DNA of 17,108 nucleotides, taken from contig JABSRR010000004.1 in NCBI GenBank assembly GCA_013215025.1, forward strand, positions 9,024-26,131, given 5' to 3'. Below the pieces are notes generated by a model. It worked only from the letters and a program-made list of their open reading frames with translations, was not told where the DNA came from and ran no database searches. This DNA is from Pseudomonadales bacterium. Its GTDB lineage: Bacteria; Pseudomonadota; Gammaproteobacteria; Pseudomonadales; DT-91. Position numbers and translations under genes: made by a program. Positions 8,115 to 14,011 of the stretch are shown one piece after another (position 1 is the stretch's first letter; every line of letters begins with the position of its first letter).

Positions 8115-8210
8115 AAGAAAAACTTATATCCAGAATTATCCGAGCAATACTAGCATAAAGCGCTGCCGCAAGGTAAGTATCGAGGGAACACAAGCTGAAA
8201 TGTTGGACGT

Positions 8211-8217
8211 GGAGGAG
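8211..8217 (+). promoter_or_regulatory. Strong Shine-Dalgarno that decides the small-ORF start
   Basis: GGAGGAG at 8211-8217 lies immediately before ATG 8221 (GGAGG core five bases away). It is among the best ribosome sites in the window and is the main reason to believe that the 31-codon ORF downstream is translated from 8221, rather than from 8104 or 8200 in the same frame, where no such site exists. Confidence 0.6.
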
Positions 8218-8220
8218 ACA

Positions 8221-8316
8221 ATGACAGCCAATACTCGATACAATGATTTAGACAAGCCTAAGGATGCGCTTTCTGATATATTGAAAAGATTATTCATTTC
8301 CAAGGAAAGCACTTGA
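8221..8316 (+). CDS. Small 31-residue ORF coupled to the flippase-like gene
   Basis: It begins MTANTRYNDLDKPKD and ends in a predicted amphipathic helix (ALSDILKRLFISKEST). A near-perfect GGAGGAG precedes its ATG, and its stop TGA (8314-8316) overlaps the TTG start of the next gene in the arrangement TTGA, so ribosomes ending here can restart on the membrane protein. The frame is open upstream to 8104, inside the start of metX, but nothing supports initiation there. I do not recognise a family. It may be a translational leader, a small partner of the membrane protein, or the surviving tail of a longer gene. It is too short for codon statistics to decide. Confidence 0.5.
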   Translation: MTANTRYNDLDKPKDALSDILKRLFISKEST

Positions 8317-9284
8317 ACGCCTGGCTTAAACCATTACTGGCCATCATCACTATTGGCGTTGCGGCTTACTTTTTGAACACGCAAGCGCTGCAGCTTAAAG
8401 CCGCCATCGAGCAGCTCAACTCAAGCGCACAGCTTATCTGGCTGCTCAGTGCCCTAGTGTTGTGCTGCATTTTTCAATTGATTCAACTGCAACTATGGCG
8501 AAAATTAGTCGCCCGTGCCGCGGCTAAAAGCGTGTCACTGCGACAGCTAATGAAGCCTTTTTTCTGGCCTATTCTCGGCAAGTATTTACCTGGTAAAGCA
8601 TTATTCGCATTAGCAAGAGTAGAGATGCTGCGGGTAGTGCCGATCAACAGAAAAGTTGGCTGGAGCCTGTTCCTGATTGAAACCTTGTTAATGCTAATGA
8701 CTGCCGCTTTTATGAGCATATTTGCGCTACCCACACTATGGCAAATATACGGCGAAACCATAATAAATTTGTTATATCAGTTATCGTTTAGCTATGCGCT
8801 TTTCATCACAGTTGCCACAATACTAGTGCTTGGCATAAGCCTCGCCATTAACAGCTTTTTCAGCGATTATTTTGCCCGCCTGCGCGAACAGTGTAGTCAC
8901 TTTTTCCGCTCGCTCGAGCTACCCATCAGCGACTTAATAATATTACTTCCGCAATATTGTTTACTATGGTTTGCATTCGGCATTTCCGGCCTATGTATTG
9001 TAATGGCAATAGCCCCAACAATATCGCTATCCGTAATGCAGCTGGCGTTTATCATTGCCAGCTTCTCAGCAGCCTGGCTGATTGGCTTTCTCGCTGTATT
9101 TGCACCAGGCGGCATTGGCATCCGCGAAGCTGTCATTATTCTTCTATTGTCAACGCTTCTAAGTGTTGAGCAAGCAACCCTGTGCGCCATTATTTCGCGT
9201 GCCGCATGGCATATTGCTGAGCTGCTTGGCGTGCTTCTGGCTGCGCTGATGAGCCCAGCCGCTTCCGATCATGAATTATCGTAG
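8313..9284 (+). CDS. LPG-synthase-TM / flippase-like integral membrane protein
   Basis: A 323-residue protein with about eight hydrophobic segments and little soluble domain. The family landmarks are GKYLPGKALFALARVEMLR (about residues 89-107, the KYLPG signature) and APGGIGIREAVIILLL (about 265-280, the PGGxGxRE signature), as in the TM domain of lysylphosphatidylglycerol synthases and UPF0104 proteins. There is no C-terminal aminoacyl-transfer domain, so lysyl-lipid synthesis is unlikely; lipid-linked sugar or lipid flipping is the usual guess. It starts at TTG 8313 with AAGGA six bases upstream, overlapping the small ORF's stop. It uses ten ATA isoleucine codons, all between about 8717 and 9030, more than the neighbours. 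No glycosyltransferase lies beside it. Confidence 0.8.
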   Translation: MNAWLKPLLAIITIGVAAYFLNTQALQLKAAIEQLNSSAQLIWLLSALVLCCIFQLIQLQLWRKLVARAAAKSVSLRQLMKPFFWPILGKYLPGKALFALARVEMLRVVPINRKVGWSLFLIETLLMLMTAAFMSIFALPTLWQIYGETIINLLYQLSFSYALFITVATILVLGISLAINSFFSDYFARLREQCSHFFRSLELPISDLIILLPQYCLLWFAFGISGLCIVMAIAPTISLSVMQLAFIIASFSAAWLIGFLAVFAPGGIGIREAVIILLLSTLLSVEQATLCAIISRAAWHIAELLGVLLAALMSPAASDHELS

Positions 9285-9346
9285 ACAGCCAAGCGGGCAG
9301 CTGTTGTAATGACAATAAGAACATTAAACTTTTTTTGAGTAACAGC

Positions 9347-10681
9347 ATGGATTGGCAACATCTACTGTGTGCAGAACGACTTGGGGGTAGACCGGCTAAA
9401 ACTGAAAGTGGCCGATCGCCGTTTCTATCCGATCACGATAAAATCATTTTCTCTGGTGCGTTCCGCCGCCTTGCACGAAAAACTCAAGTGCATCCGATGG
9501 CCACTAACGACCATATTCATAATCGTATGACGCATAGCCTCGAGGTTGCCTGCGTGGGTCGATCACTAGCAATACGGGTAGGACAGGCTTTAGCGGCAAA
9601 GCAAAAATTACCCCAACATATACTACCCACAGACCTTGGCGATATCGTTCAGTCAACCTGTCTAGCTCACGACATTGGCAACCCACCATTCGGTCATACA
9701 GGCGAAGAAGCGATTCGCAACTGGTTTCAACAGCATGGTCAAACTTACTTACAACCCTTAAGTGTTAGACAACAAAATGACCTGCTGCGCTTTGAGGGCA
9801 ACGCGCAAGGCCTTCGTATTTTAACCTCCAGTGAATATCACCAATTTGATGGCGGTATGCGCCTTACTTATGCCACACTTGCCTCGTTTATCAAATATCC
9901 ATGGGGCTCAGATCAGCAGGATGCGCCCAAAACGAATAAGTACGGCATCTATGATGCTGATCGCCAGCATGTTGATGAAATTGCCGAACGCACTGCCCTA
10001 CTCGAAAACAGCGTAGGATATTACTGCCGACACCCCTTAGTATATCTAATGGAAGCTGCTGACGACTTTTGCTATGGGATCTTGGATTTGGAGGATGGCT
10101 TAGAAATGGGGCTTGTCAGTTGGGAAGAGATGTTTCAGTTGATCAAGCCGGTACTGCGCCCAGCTGAGGTGCATAGCTTAGAGCAGCAAATCAAGCGAAT
10201 TGAAATTGGCCGAAGGCCGCCGTTTATCCGAGGTAAAATTATCGACGCTTATATTGAGGCTGGCGTTGACGCCTATATGCGCCATGAACAGGCGTTTCTG
10301 GCTGGCGAGGTTAAGCATGACTTAATCTCACTCTGCCGACCTGAAATTACTGAGTCGGTGAATGCTGCAAAAACTCTAGCCAAGGCGCGTATTTTTTCTC
10401 ACCCGCGTAAGGTTGAACTCGAAATTGGCGCCTATGATGTGATTGCCAGATTGTTGGATAAGGTTATACCCGCCTTAGATGAATGGTACCAGCAAGGCGG
10501 GATGGCGAAGTCTAAAGAAAATCAAATGATGATTAACTTAATTGGCGAAAAAAATATTCCTAAAACCGGCGACTATTATCAAACCTTGATGGCGGGTATC
10601 GACTTTGTTTCGGGCATGACCGATAATTATGCCAGCCACCTATCACGACAATTTTCGGGCATGGCCTATGCCAATTACTGA
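9347..10681 (+). CDS. dgt: dGTPase-family HD-domain dNTP triphosphohydrolase
   Basis: A 444-residue HD-superfamily enzyme expected to cleave dGTP or other dNTPs to the nucleoside plus triphosphate, controlling dNTP pools. Metal-binding motifs are NRMTHSLEV (His63) and CLAHDIGNPPFGHTGE (His108-Asp109), with MEAADDFCYGILDLEDG supplying the later acidic residues; SGRSPFLSDHDKIIFSGAFRRLARKTQVHP is the usual N-terminal region. I prefer ATG 9347 (MDWQHLL), preceded by GAG at a suitable distance, over TTG 9335, which lacks a ribosome site. The length fits the shorter, non-enterobacterial dGTPase class (about 440 residues). It lies 62 bases after the flippase-like gene and may be transcribed with it. 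Confidence 0.93.
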   Translation: MDWQHLLCAERLGGRPAKTESGRSPFLSDHDKIIFSGAFRRLARKTQVHPMATNDHIHNRMTHSLEVACVGRSLAIRVGQALAAKQKLPQHILPTDLGDIVQSTCLAHDIGNPPFGHTGEEAIRNWFQQHGQTYLQPLSVRQQNDLLRFEGNAQGLRILTSSEYHQFDGGMRLTYATLASFIKYPWGSDQQDAPKTNKYGIYDADRQHVDEIAERTALLENSVGYYCRHPLVYLMEAADDFCYGILDLEDGLEMGLVSWEEMFQLIKPVLRPAEVHSLEQQIKRIEIGRRPPFIRGKIIDAYIEAGVDAYMRHEQAFLAGEVKHDLISLCRPEITESVNAAKTLAKARIFSHPRKVELEIGAYDVIARLLDKVIPALDEWYQQGGMAKSKENQMMINLIGEKNIPKTGDYYQTLMAGIDFVSGMTDNYASHLSRQFSGMAYANY

Positions 10682-10685
10682 ACCA

Positions 10686-10708
10686 TGAGTCCTGAGTCCT
10701 GAGTCCTG
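10686..10708. repeat. Three tandem copies of a 7-base unit
   Basis: TGAGTCC occurs at 10686-10692, 10693-10699 and 10700-10706, followed by a partial TGA, four bases after the dgt stop codon. It is the only short tandem array I noticed in the window. The 7-base unit places a TGA in every frame. It probably reflects slippage; no function is evident. Confidence 0.85.
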
Positions 10709-10791
10709 AAGCGACGGTACTTAAGTCAGCCAGCTATTGATGTTTTGGCAACATTCATCATAAGCCATTTATCACAATAAAGAGTAGCGTA

Positions 10792-11280
10792 ATGGAAACC
10801 ATCATTGAAAGAATAATCTATGCCTCACGTTGGCTGTTAGCACCGATCTATTTAGGGCTTTCATTTGCCATCTTGCTACTGATTATTAAATTTTACCAAG
10901 AGCTGCTGCACGTGATTCCCCATTTATTAACCATGAAAGAAGTGGATTTGGTGCTTCTGATATTAAGCTTAATCGATCTAGCCCTGGTTGGTGGCCTGTT
11001 AGTGATGATCATGTTTTCTGGCTACGAGAACTTTGTTTCTCGCCTAGACATTCCGGAAGGGGAAGAAAAGCTTAGCTGGCTTGGCAAAATGGACGCTAAT
11101 AGCCTCAAAAATAAAGTGGCTGCAGCAATCGTGGCGATTTCTTCGATTCACTTACTGAAAGTTTTTATGAACGCTGAAGTGTACGACAGCAGCAAGATCA
11201 TGTGGTACGTCATTATGCATATGACCTTTGTTGCCTCAGCATTTGCGATGAGCATTTTAGATAAGCTAGTTAAGCGCTAA
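10792..11280 (+). CDS. yqhA: YqhA / UPF0114 inner-membrane protein
   Basis: A 162-residue membrane protein with four hydrophobic segments (about 13-35, 52-77, 109-128 and 138-156). [19 protein letters not shown] at the start, [24 protein letters not shown] in the middle and [16 protein letters not shown] further on match UPF0114 (E. coli YqhA, about 164 residues, also TIGR00645). The ATG is preceded by AAAGAG at a normal distance. It follows dgt by 110 bases and converges with the wHTH gene across 19 bases. Its physiological role is not established. Confidence 0.92.
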   Translation: METIIERIIYASRWLLAPIYLGLSFAILLLIIKFYQELLHVIPHLLTMKEVDLVLLILSLIDLALVGGLLVMIMFSGYENFVSRLDIPEGEEKLSWLGKMDANSLKNKVAAAIVAISSIHLLKVFMNAEVYDSSKIMWYVIMHMTFVASAFAMSILDKLVKR

Positions 11281-11299
11281 ATAATAGCAACGGAAGCAC

Positions 11300-12103
11300 T
11301 TATAACTGCAGACCAAACTGCAGCAATTTCTGGCTTAGGTAGCCCTCTAAATCCTTCAGCTGCTCATCGTTAATTTCTATATAACGCAAACCTAACTGCT
11401 GAATCAGCGTATCTTGCTGCATTTTTTTCGACAGGCTATGCTCGATATTATGCATGCCCCAGTAGGCTATATATACTCGTCTTACCGGTAAATAGAAACT
11501 GATGCGCAGCTCACTAAAGGCCAGCGCTTTATCGTAGGCAAATGCCAATTGATTAAGGTACAGCCAATTGGCAATTTTTTGGTCTGCAATATTGTCAAGC
11601 TTTCGACCATCAAGACATTGCGCAGGCTCAAGCCCGGCAACTTGCTTCAGATTAGTGGCTATCAAACTATTATCTAACATGGCTTTGGGCCACAATACAA
11701 ACAGCCCCTGCTTAGAATTGCGTTGTTCGGCGCCCAGCTTCTCGGCTTGCTTGGTCATAGTCCAGCCGCGCTGGTCGCGCTCAATTAGGCCAAGCTCAGC
11801 GAATAATTGATTCACCAGTTTCGGCGTCAGATCATACTGCTGAGCAATACGCGTAGCCGACAATAAATCTGGTAGACAATGTTTAAACATTGCATGCTCC
11901 AGCAGGCTACTGGGCCAGCTAATAAACTGGCCGAATTTTTCTGACTGCTGATATTCGCCGCCAAGCTGCAAACCCTGTTCGGTGAGCTGCCATTGCTCGT
12001 CTTCACGACTGATGCAGCCTGCCTGCTGTAGTTGCTGAAACACTTGCTTTGCATCAACACCTAGCTCTTTAGCCAGTCTTGAAGATGAGTAGCGCTGCGC
12101 CAT
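11300..12103 (-). CDS. Protein with two winged-helix-like repeats and a degenerate nuclease-like domain
   Basis: 267 residues in three parts. Residues 5-70 and 80-146 are copies of one module: a helix-turn-helix-like start (LAKELGVDAKQVFQQLQQAG; IAQQYDLTPKLVNQLFAELG), a W..T wing (QWQLTEQG; GWTMTKQA) and a closing FISWPSSLLEH / FVLWPKAMLDN. Residues 164-267 resemble the compact PD-(D/E)XK/Vsr-like domain whose hallmarks are IANWLY, DFYLP and YIEYWG; here IANWLYLNQLAFAY is kept, but the others read ISFYLP (Ser202) and YIAYWG (Ala213), so two acidic positions are lost. Relatives in gammaproteobacteria are, to my memory, often mislabelled 'glycerol kinase'; no kinase motif is visible. The ATG 12101-12103 has AGGG upstream. 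It may be a DNA-binding, non-cleaving protein. Confidence 0.7.
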   Translation of the reverse strand: MAQRYSSSRLAKELGVDAKQVFQQLQQAGCISREDEQWQLTEQGLQLGGEYQQSEKFGQFISWPSSLLEHAMFKHCLPDLLSATRIAQQYDLTPKLVNQLFAELGLIERDQRGWTMTKQAEKLGAEQRNSKQGLFVLWPKAMLDNSLIATNLKQVAGLEPAQCLDGRKLDNIADQKIANWLYLNQLAFAYDKALAFSELRISFYLPVRRVYIAYWGMHNIEHSLSKKMQQDTLIQQLGLRYIEINDEQLKDLEGYLSQKLLQFGLQL

Positions 12104-12137
12104 GAGATGCCCTATATTAATAAACTATATAAATTGT

Positions 12138-12147
12138 ATACGCGTAT
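12138..12147. promoter_or_regulatory. Perfect palindrome ATACGCGTAT at a probable transcription start
   Basis: ATACGCGTAT (12138-12147) is self-complementary and sits in the 82-base gap between the wHTH gene and the glutathione peroxidase gene. A perfect reverse-strand TATAAT lies at 12149-12154, so the palindrome would cover the transcription start of the wHTH gene. It is also upstream of the peroxidase gene. This could be an operator for either gene. Confidence 0.35.
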
Positions 12148-12148
12148 G

Positions 12149-12154
12149 ATTATA
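12149..12154 (-). promoter_or_regulatory. Possible -10 element of the wHTH gene
   Basis: The reverse strand reads TATAAT exactly at 12149-12154, giving a leader of about 40 bases before the ATG at 12103. There is no convincing -35 at the usual distance. The call rests on the hexamer and its position. Confidence 0.4.
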
Positions 12155-12185
12155 CCTTCCTTCTATTTTAATGGGTGAAATTATG

Positions 12186-12725
12186 ATGAAATCAATCGTC
12201 GTTTTTATGCTGTTAGCTGTTAGTATCAATAGCTGGGCCGAATGTCCAGACTGGCTTAATCAAGATATGCAAACCTTGCGAGGCAAGGATCAAGTTAACC
12301 TCTGCGAACTGAAACAAGATAAAGTCTTGCTGATAGTCAATACCGCCAGCGAATGTGGCTATACACCTCAATTCAAAGGTCTAGAAGCCCTATACCGTGA
12401 ATACAAAGACGATGATTTATTAGTGATAGGCTTCCCTTCCAACTCCTTCTGGCAAGAACATCGTGAAGCAGAAAAAACTGCCGAAGTCTGCTATATCAAT
12501 TATGGTGTCACGTTTCCGATGATGGCCACCTCAGATGTGAAGGGCAAACAGGCAAACCCTGTTTTTCAGCACCTCGCTGCGAGCAAAGGTCAGCCGAAAT
12601 GGAATTTCTATAAATACTTGGTGGGTCGCGATGGTGAGGTTATTGAGTGGTATAACTCAGCCACACGCCCCGACGACGAGGCGCTGATTGCGGCGCTTGA
12701 CAAAGCCCTGCAACAGGCGCAATAA
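12186..12725 (+). CDS. Secreted Cys-type glutathione peroxidase family protein
   Basis: A 179-residue thiol peroxidase expected to reduce H2O2 or organic hydroperoxides in the periplasm. The N-terminus MKSIVVFMLLAVSINSWA is a Sec signal. The peroxidatic residue is Cys57 (NTASECGYT; codon TGT, not selenocysteine); the rest of the catalytic tetrad is Gln90, Trp139 and Asn140 (KWNFYKYL). Cys102 in EVCYINYGVTFP fits the resolving cysteine of two-Cys, thioredoxin-type members. The usual FPCNQFGxQEP region is changed to FPSNSFWQEH, one residue shorter and without its cysteine. GGGTGA lies seven bases before ATG 12186; ATGs at 12171 and 12183 are alternatives. It stands alone, with a strong hairpin after it. 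Confidence 0.88.
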   Translation: MKSIVVFMLLAVSINSWAECPDWLNQDMQTLRGKDQVNLCELKQDKVLLIVNTASECGYTPQFKGLEALYREYKDDDLLVIGFPSNSFWQEHREAEKTAEVCYINYGVTFPMMATSDVKGKQANPVFQHLAASKGQPKWNFYKYLVGRDGEVIEWYNSATRPDDEALIAALDKALQQAQ

Positions 12726-12773
12726 ATCCATCTGTCATAAATTGACAATATTATTGCCAACGTCATATCTTAG

Positions 12774-12810
12774 ATAATACTGACGTGCTACCGATGCACG
12801 TCAGTATTAT
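12774..12810. terminator. Bidirectional terminator-like hairpin
   Basis: A perfect 15-bp inverted repeat, ATAATACTGACGTGC (12774-12788) and GCACGTCAGTATTAT (12796-12810), encloses the loop TACCGAT. It lies between the convergent peroxidase gene (ends 12725) and the DDN-family gene (ends 12834). The outer stem bases are A/T-rich on both sides, so each strand has a modest U-rich run (TATTATTTCT on plus), as in terminators shared by converging genes. Confidence 0.75.
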
Positions 12811-12833
12811 TTCTACTGCGGTTTATCGCTTAA

Positions 12834-13247
12834 TCAGCGGGGCTGTAGGTAGACCACTGGCAACTCTCGCTCGGTGTTATCAGCATACACTTGTTGCCTG
12901 GGATTTTTTTCTCGAATCACCTGCCATGCGGCCTCTCGCTCTGCACCTTGAAGCTCATGCGCTGATACCGCAAAACGCTGCTTACCCAGCTGCGCATTCA
13001 CCTGAGGCTGCGCTTGTAAATTAAGCCACCACAGCGGGTGCTTGTGCTGGCCATTATTTGATGCAACCACAGTCACAAAATCTTTATAGGGGTAACACAC
13101 CACCGGGACTTGACGTAACTGCCCAGACTTGCGCCCAATAGTTTCTATCATCACGATGGATTGCCCGCCCATGCTGGCACCAAGACGCCCGCCAGTAAGG
13201 TTAAATACTTTGCGGTGTACTTTGGTAAACCATTGCCAATTTGCCAT
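12834..13247 (-). CDS. DDN/F420-type nitroreductase-family oxidoreductase (split-barrel flavin fold)
   Basis: A 137-residue protein of the family once called DUF385, whose characterised mycobacterial members (Ddn and relatives) use deazaflavin F420. The core reads TIGRKSGQLRQVPVVCYPYKD, VASNNGQHKHPLWWLNL, an ERE..AW helix and a C-terminal TERELPVVYLQP, in the order expected. The ATG (13245-13247) is preceded by AAGG eight bases upstream. It appears monocistronic and shares a hairpin terminator with the peroxidase gene. Whether this organism makes F420 is unknown, and the protein could use FMN, heme or another ligand; the substrate is unknown. Confidence 0.83.
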   Translation of the reverse strand: MANWQWFTKVHRKVFNLTGGRLGASMGGQSIVMIETIGRKSGQLRQVPVVCYPYKDFVTVVASNNGQHKHPLWWLNLQAQPQVNAQLGKQRFAVSAHELQGAEREAAWQVIREKNPRQQVYADNTERELPVVYLQPR

Positions 13248-13310
13248 TTGATAACCTTTATTTATAGCTTTTCATTGATAACTTTTTATATTTTATGCAT
13301 AGTTTTTCTG

Positions 13311-13538
13311 TTAGTCAGACAGCTGATACTTATGCTGCCGAAACGATGCCAAACACTGAGCACATAAACATTGATCGGCCGGCAGCGTTGGCGGCAGTTT
13401 GCTAACATACTTACTGCATGTTAAGGATGGCTGGCTGCACCAGCAATCGGCAATCGATGCACCTGGCTGCGTCATTACACACTGATTGGCTTGGCCACAG
13501 GCTGGACAGCGATTAGGCTTGGCATCATGCGCAGTCAA
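13311..13538 (-). CDS. Small cysteine-rich CWC family protein
   Basis: A 75-residue protein with nine cysteines. The pattern CPACGQANQC (residues 11-20), DCWCSQPSLTC (32-42) and CLCAQC (57-62) fits the Cys_rich_CWC family, presumably a zinc-binding ribbon-like fold in the cytoplasm. The start is a TTG at 13536-13538, two bases after the HopJ stop; nearby ATGs are out of frame and the ribosome site is weak, so translational coupling to the HopJ gene is likely. Its role is unknown. Confidence 0.82.
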   Translation of the reverse strand: MTAHDAKPNRCPACGQANQCVMTQPGASIADCWCSQPSLTCSKYVSKLPPTLPADQCLCAQCLASFRQHKYQLSD

Positions 13539-13540
13539 GC

Positions 13541-13888
13541 TTAGGCCGCCGCAACCAAAGCAGTGGCATCAAAGCTCACCGCAGACCAGCCAAACTGCAT
13601 AAAATTACGGATATTGGCGTGATCATCGGCCTCAGGATGCTGTAATACATCAATAAAATAATAATCACCAAACAAGCTCAAGGTATGCTGCTCACTCAGC
13701 TGCTGCAGCTGAGCAAAAGCAAAGATTTTACATGAGCCGAGATTACTGCCCGCAGCATTGATTTGCTCGCCAACACGAAAGCCAACCGCGCTAAATTGGT
13801 AATGCTGATCAATACAATCTATGACCTGGGTAAATGATAAGGCTTTGGGGTCTGACTCAAGCAGTGCCAGCAATTCTGAAATCGACAT
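13541..13888 (-). CDS. HopJ family protein
   Basis: A 115-residue protein matching the HopJ 'type III effector' family: FTQVIDCIDQHYQFSAVGFRVG, NAAGSNLGSCKIFAFAQLQQL, LFGDYY..VLQHPEADDHANIRNFMQFGW are its usual conserved blocks. No type III secretion gene lies in the window, and the family is widespread in free-living marine bacteria, so the effector name is probably historical and a cytoplasmic housekeeping role is more likely. The ATG (13886-13888) has GAG eight bases upstream. It is followed directly by the CWC gene. Confidence 0.9.
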   Translation of the reverse strand: MSISELLALLESDPKALSFTQVIDCIDQHYQFSAVGFRVGEQINAAGSNLGSCKIFAFAQLQQLSEQHTLSLFGDYYFIDVLQHPEADDHANIRNFMQFGWSAVSFDATALVAAA

Positions 13889-13922
13889 GGTATTTTCTCA
13901 ATTTTTTGCGCAATTTTTCACC

Positions 13923-13968
13923 AAATCTGATTAAATCTGGGCACATTATTGCGAAGTTTCGTATTATT
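13923..13968. promoter_or_regulatory. Repeat-containing divergent regulatory region of hopJ-like and RND genes
   Basis: The 123-base gap between the HopJ gene and the RND operon holds two copies of AAATCTG (13923-13929, 13933-13939; one helical turn apart) and two copies of ATTATT (13945-13950, 13963-13968) flanking the small palindrome CGAAGTTTCG (13952-13961). These are arranged like operator sites, but I cannot assign a regulator; none is encoded next door. Confidence 0.3.
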
Positions 13969-14011
13969 GGTGATCCGAGATAGTTTACAGCATTCATAAG
14001 CTCCTGTTTAT

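Noticed and set aside
8104..8220. Longer version of the small ORF starting at TTG 8104
   Set aside because: It would start inside metX and has no ribosome site there, whereas ATG 8221 follows GGAGGAG directly.
11307..11324. CTGCAG-N6-CTGCAG as a terminator between yqhA and the wHTH gene
   Set aside because: The six-base stem overlaps the end of the wHTH coding region and has no U-tract; the repeats are simple PstI-like sites common in this Gln/Leu-rich coding sequence.
12354..12359. Possible selenocysteine in the glutathione peroxidase
   Set aside because: The catalytic codon is TGT (cysteine), not TGA, so no SECIS element is needed.
12785..13024. 79-codon plus-strand open frame after the peroxidase gene
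   Set aside because: It begins inside the terminator hairpin and then runs antisense to the DDN-family gene, so it is a shadow.
13541..13888. HopJ as evidence of a type III secretion or virulence locus
   Set aside because: No secretion, chaperone or effector genes accompany it, and the family occurs widely in non-pathogens.
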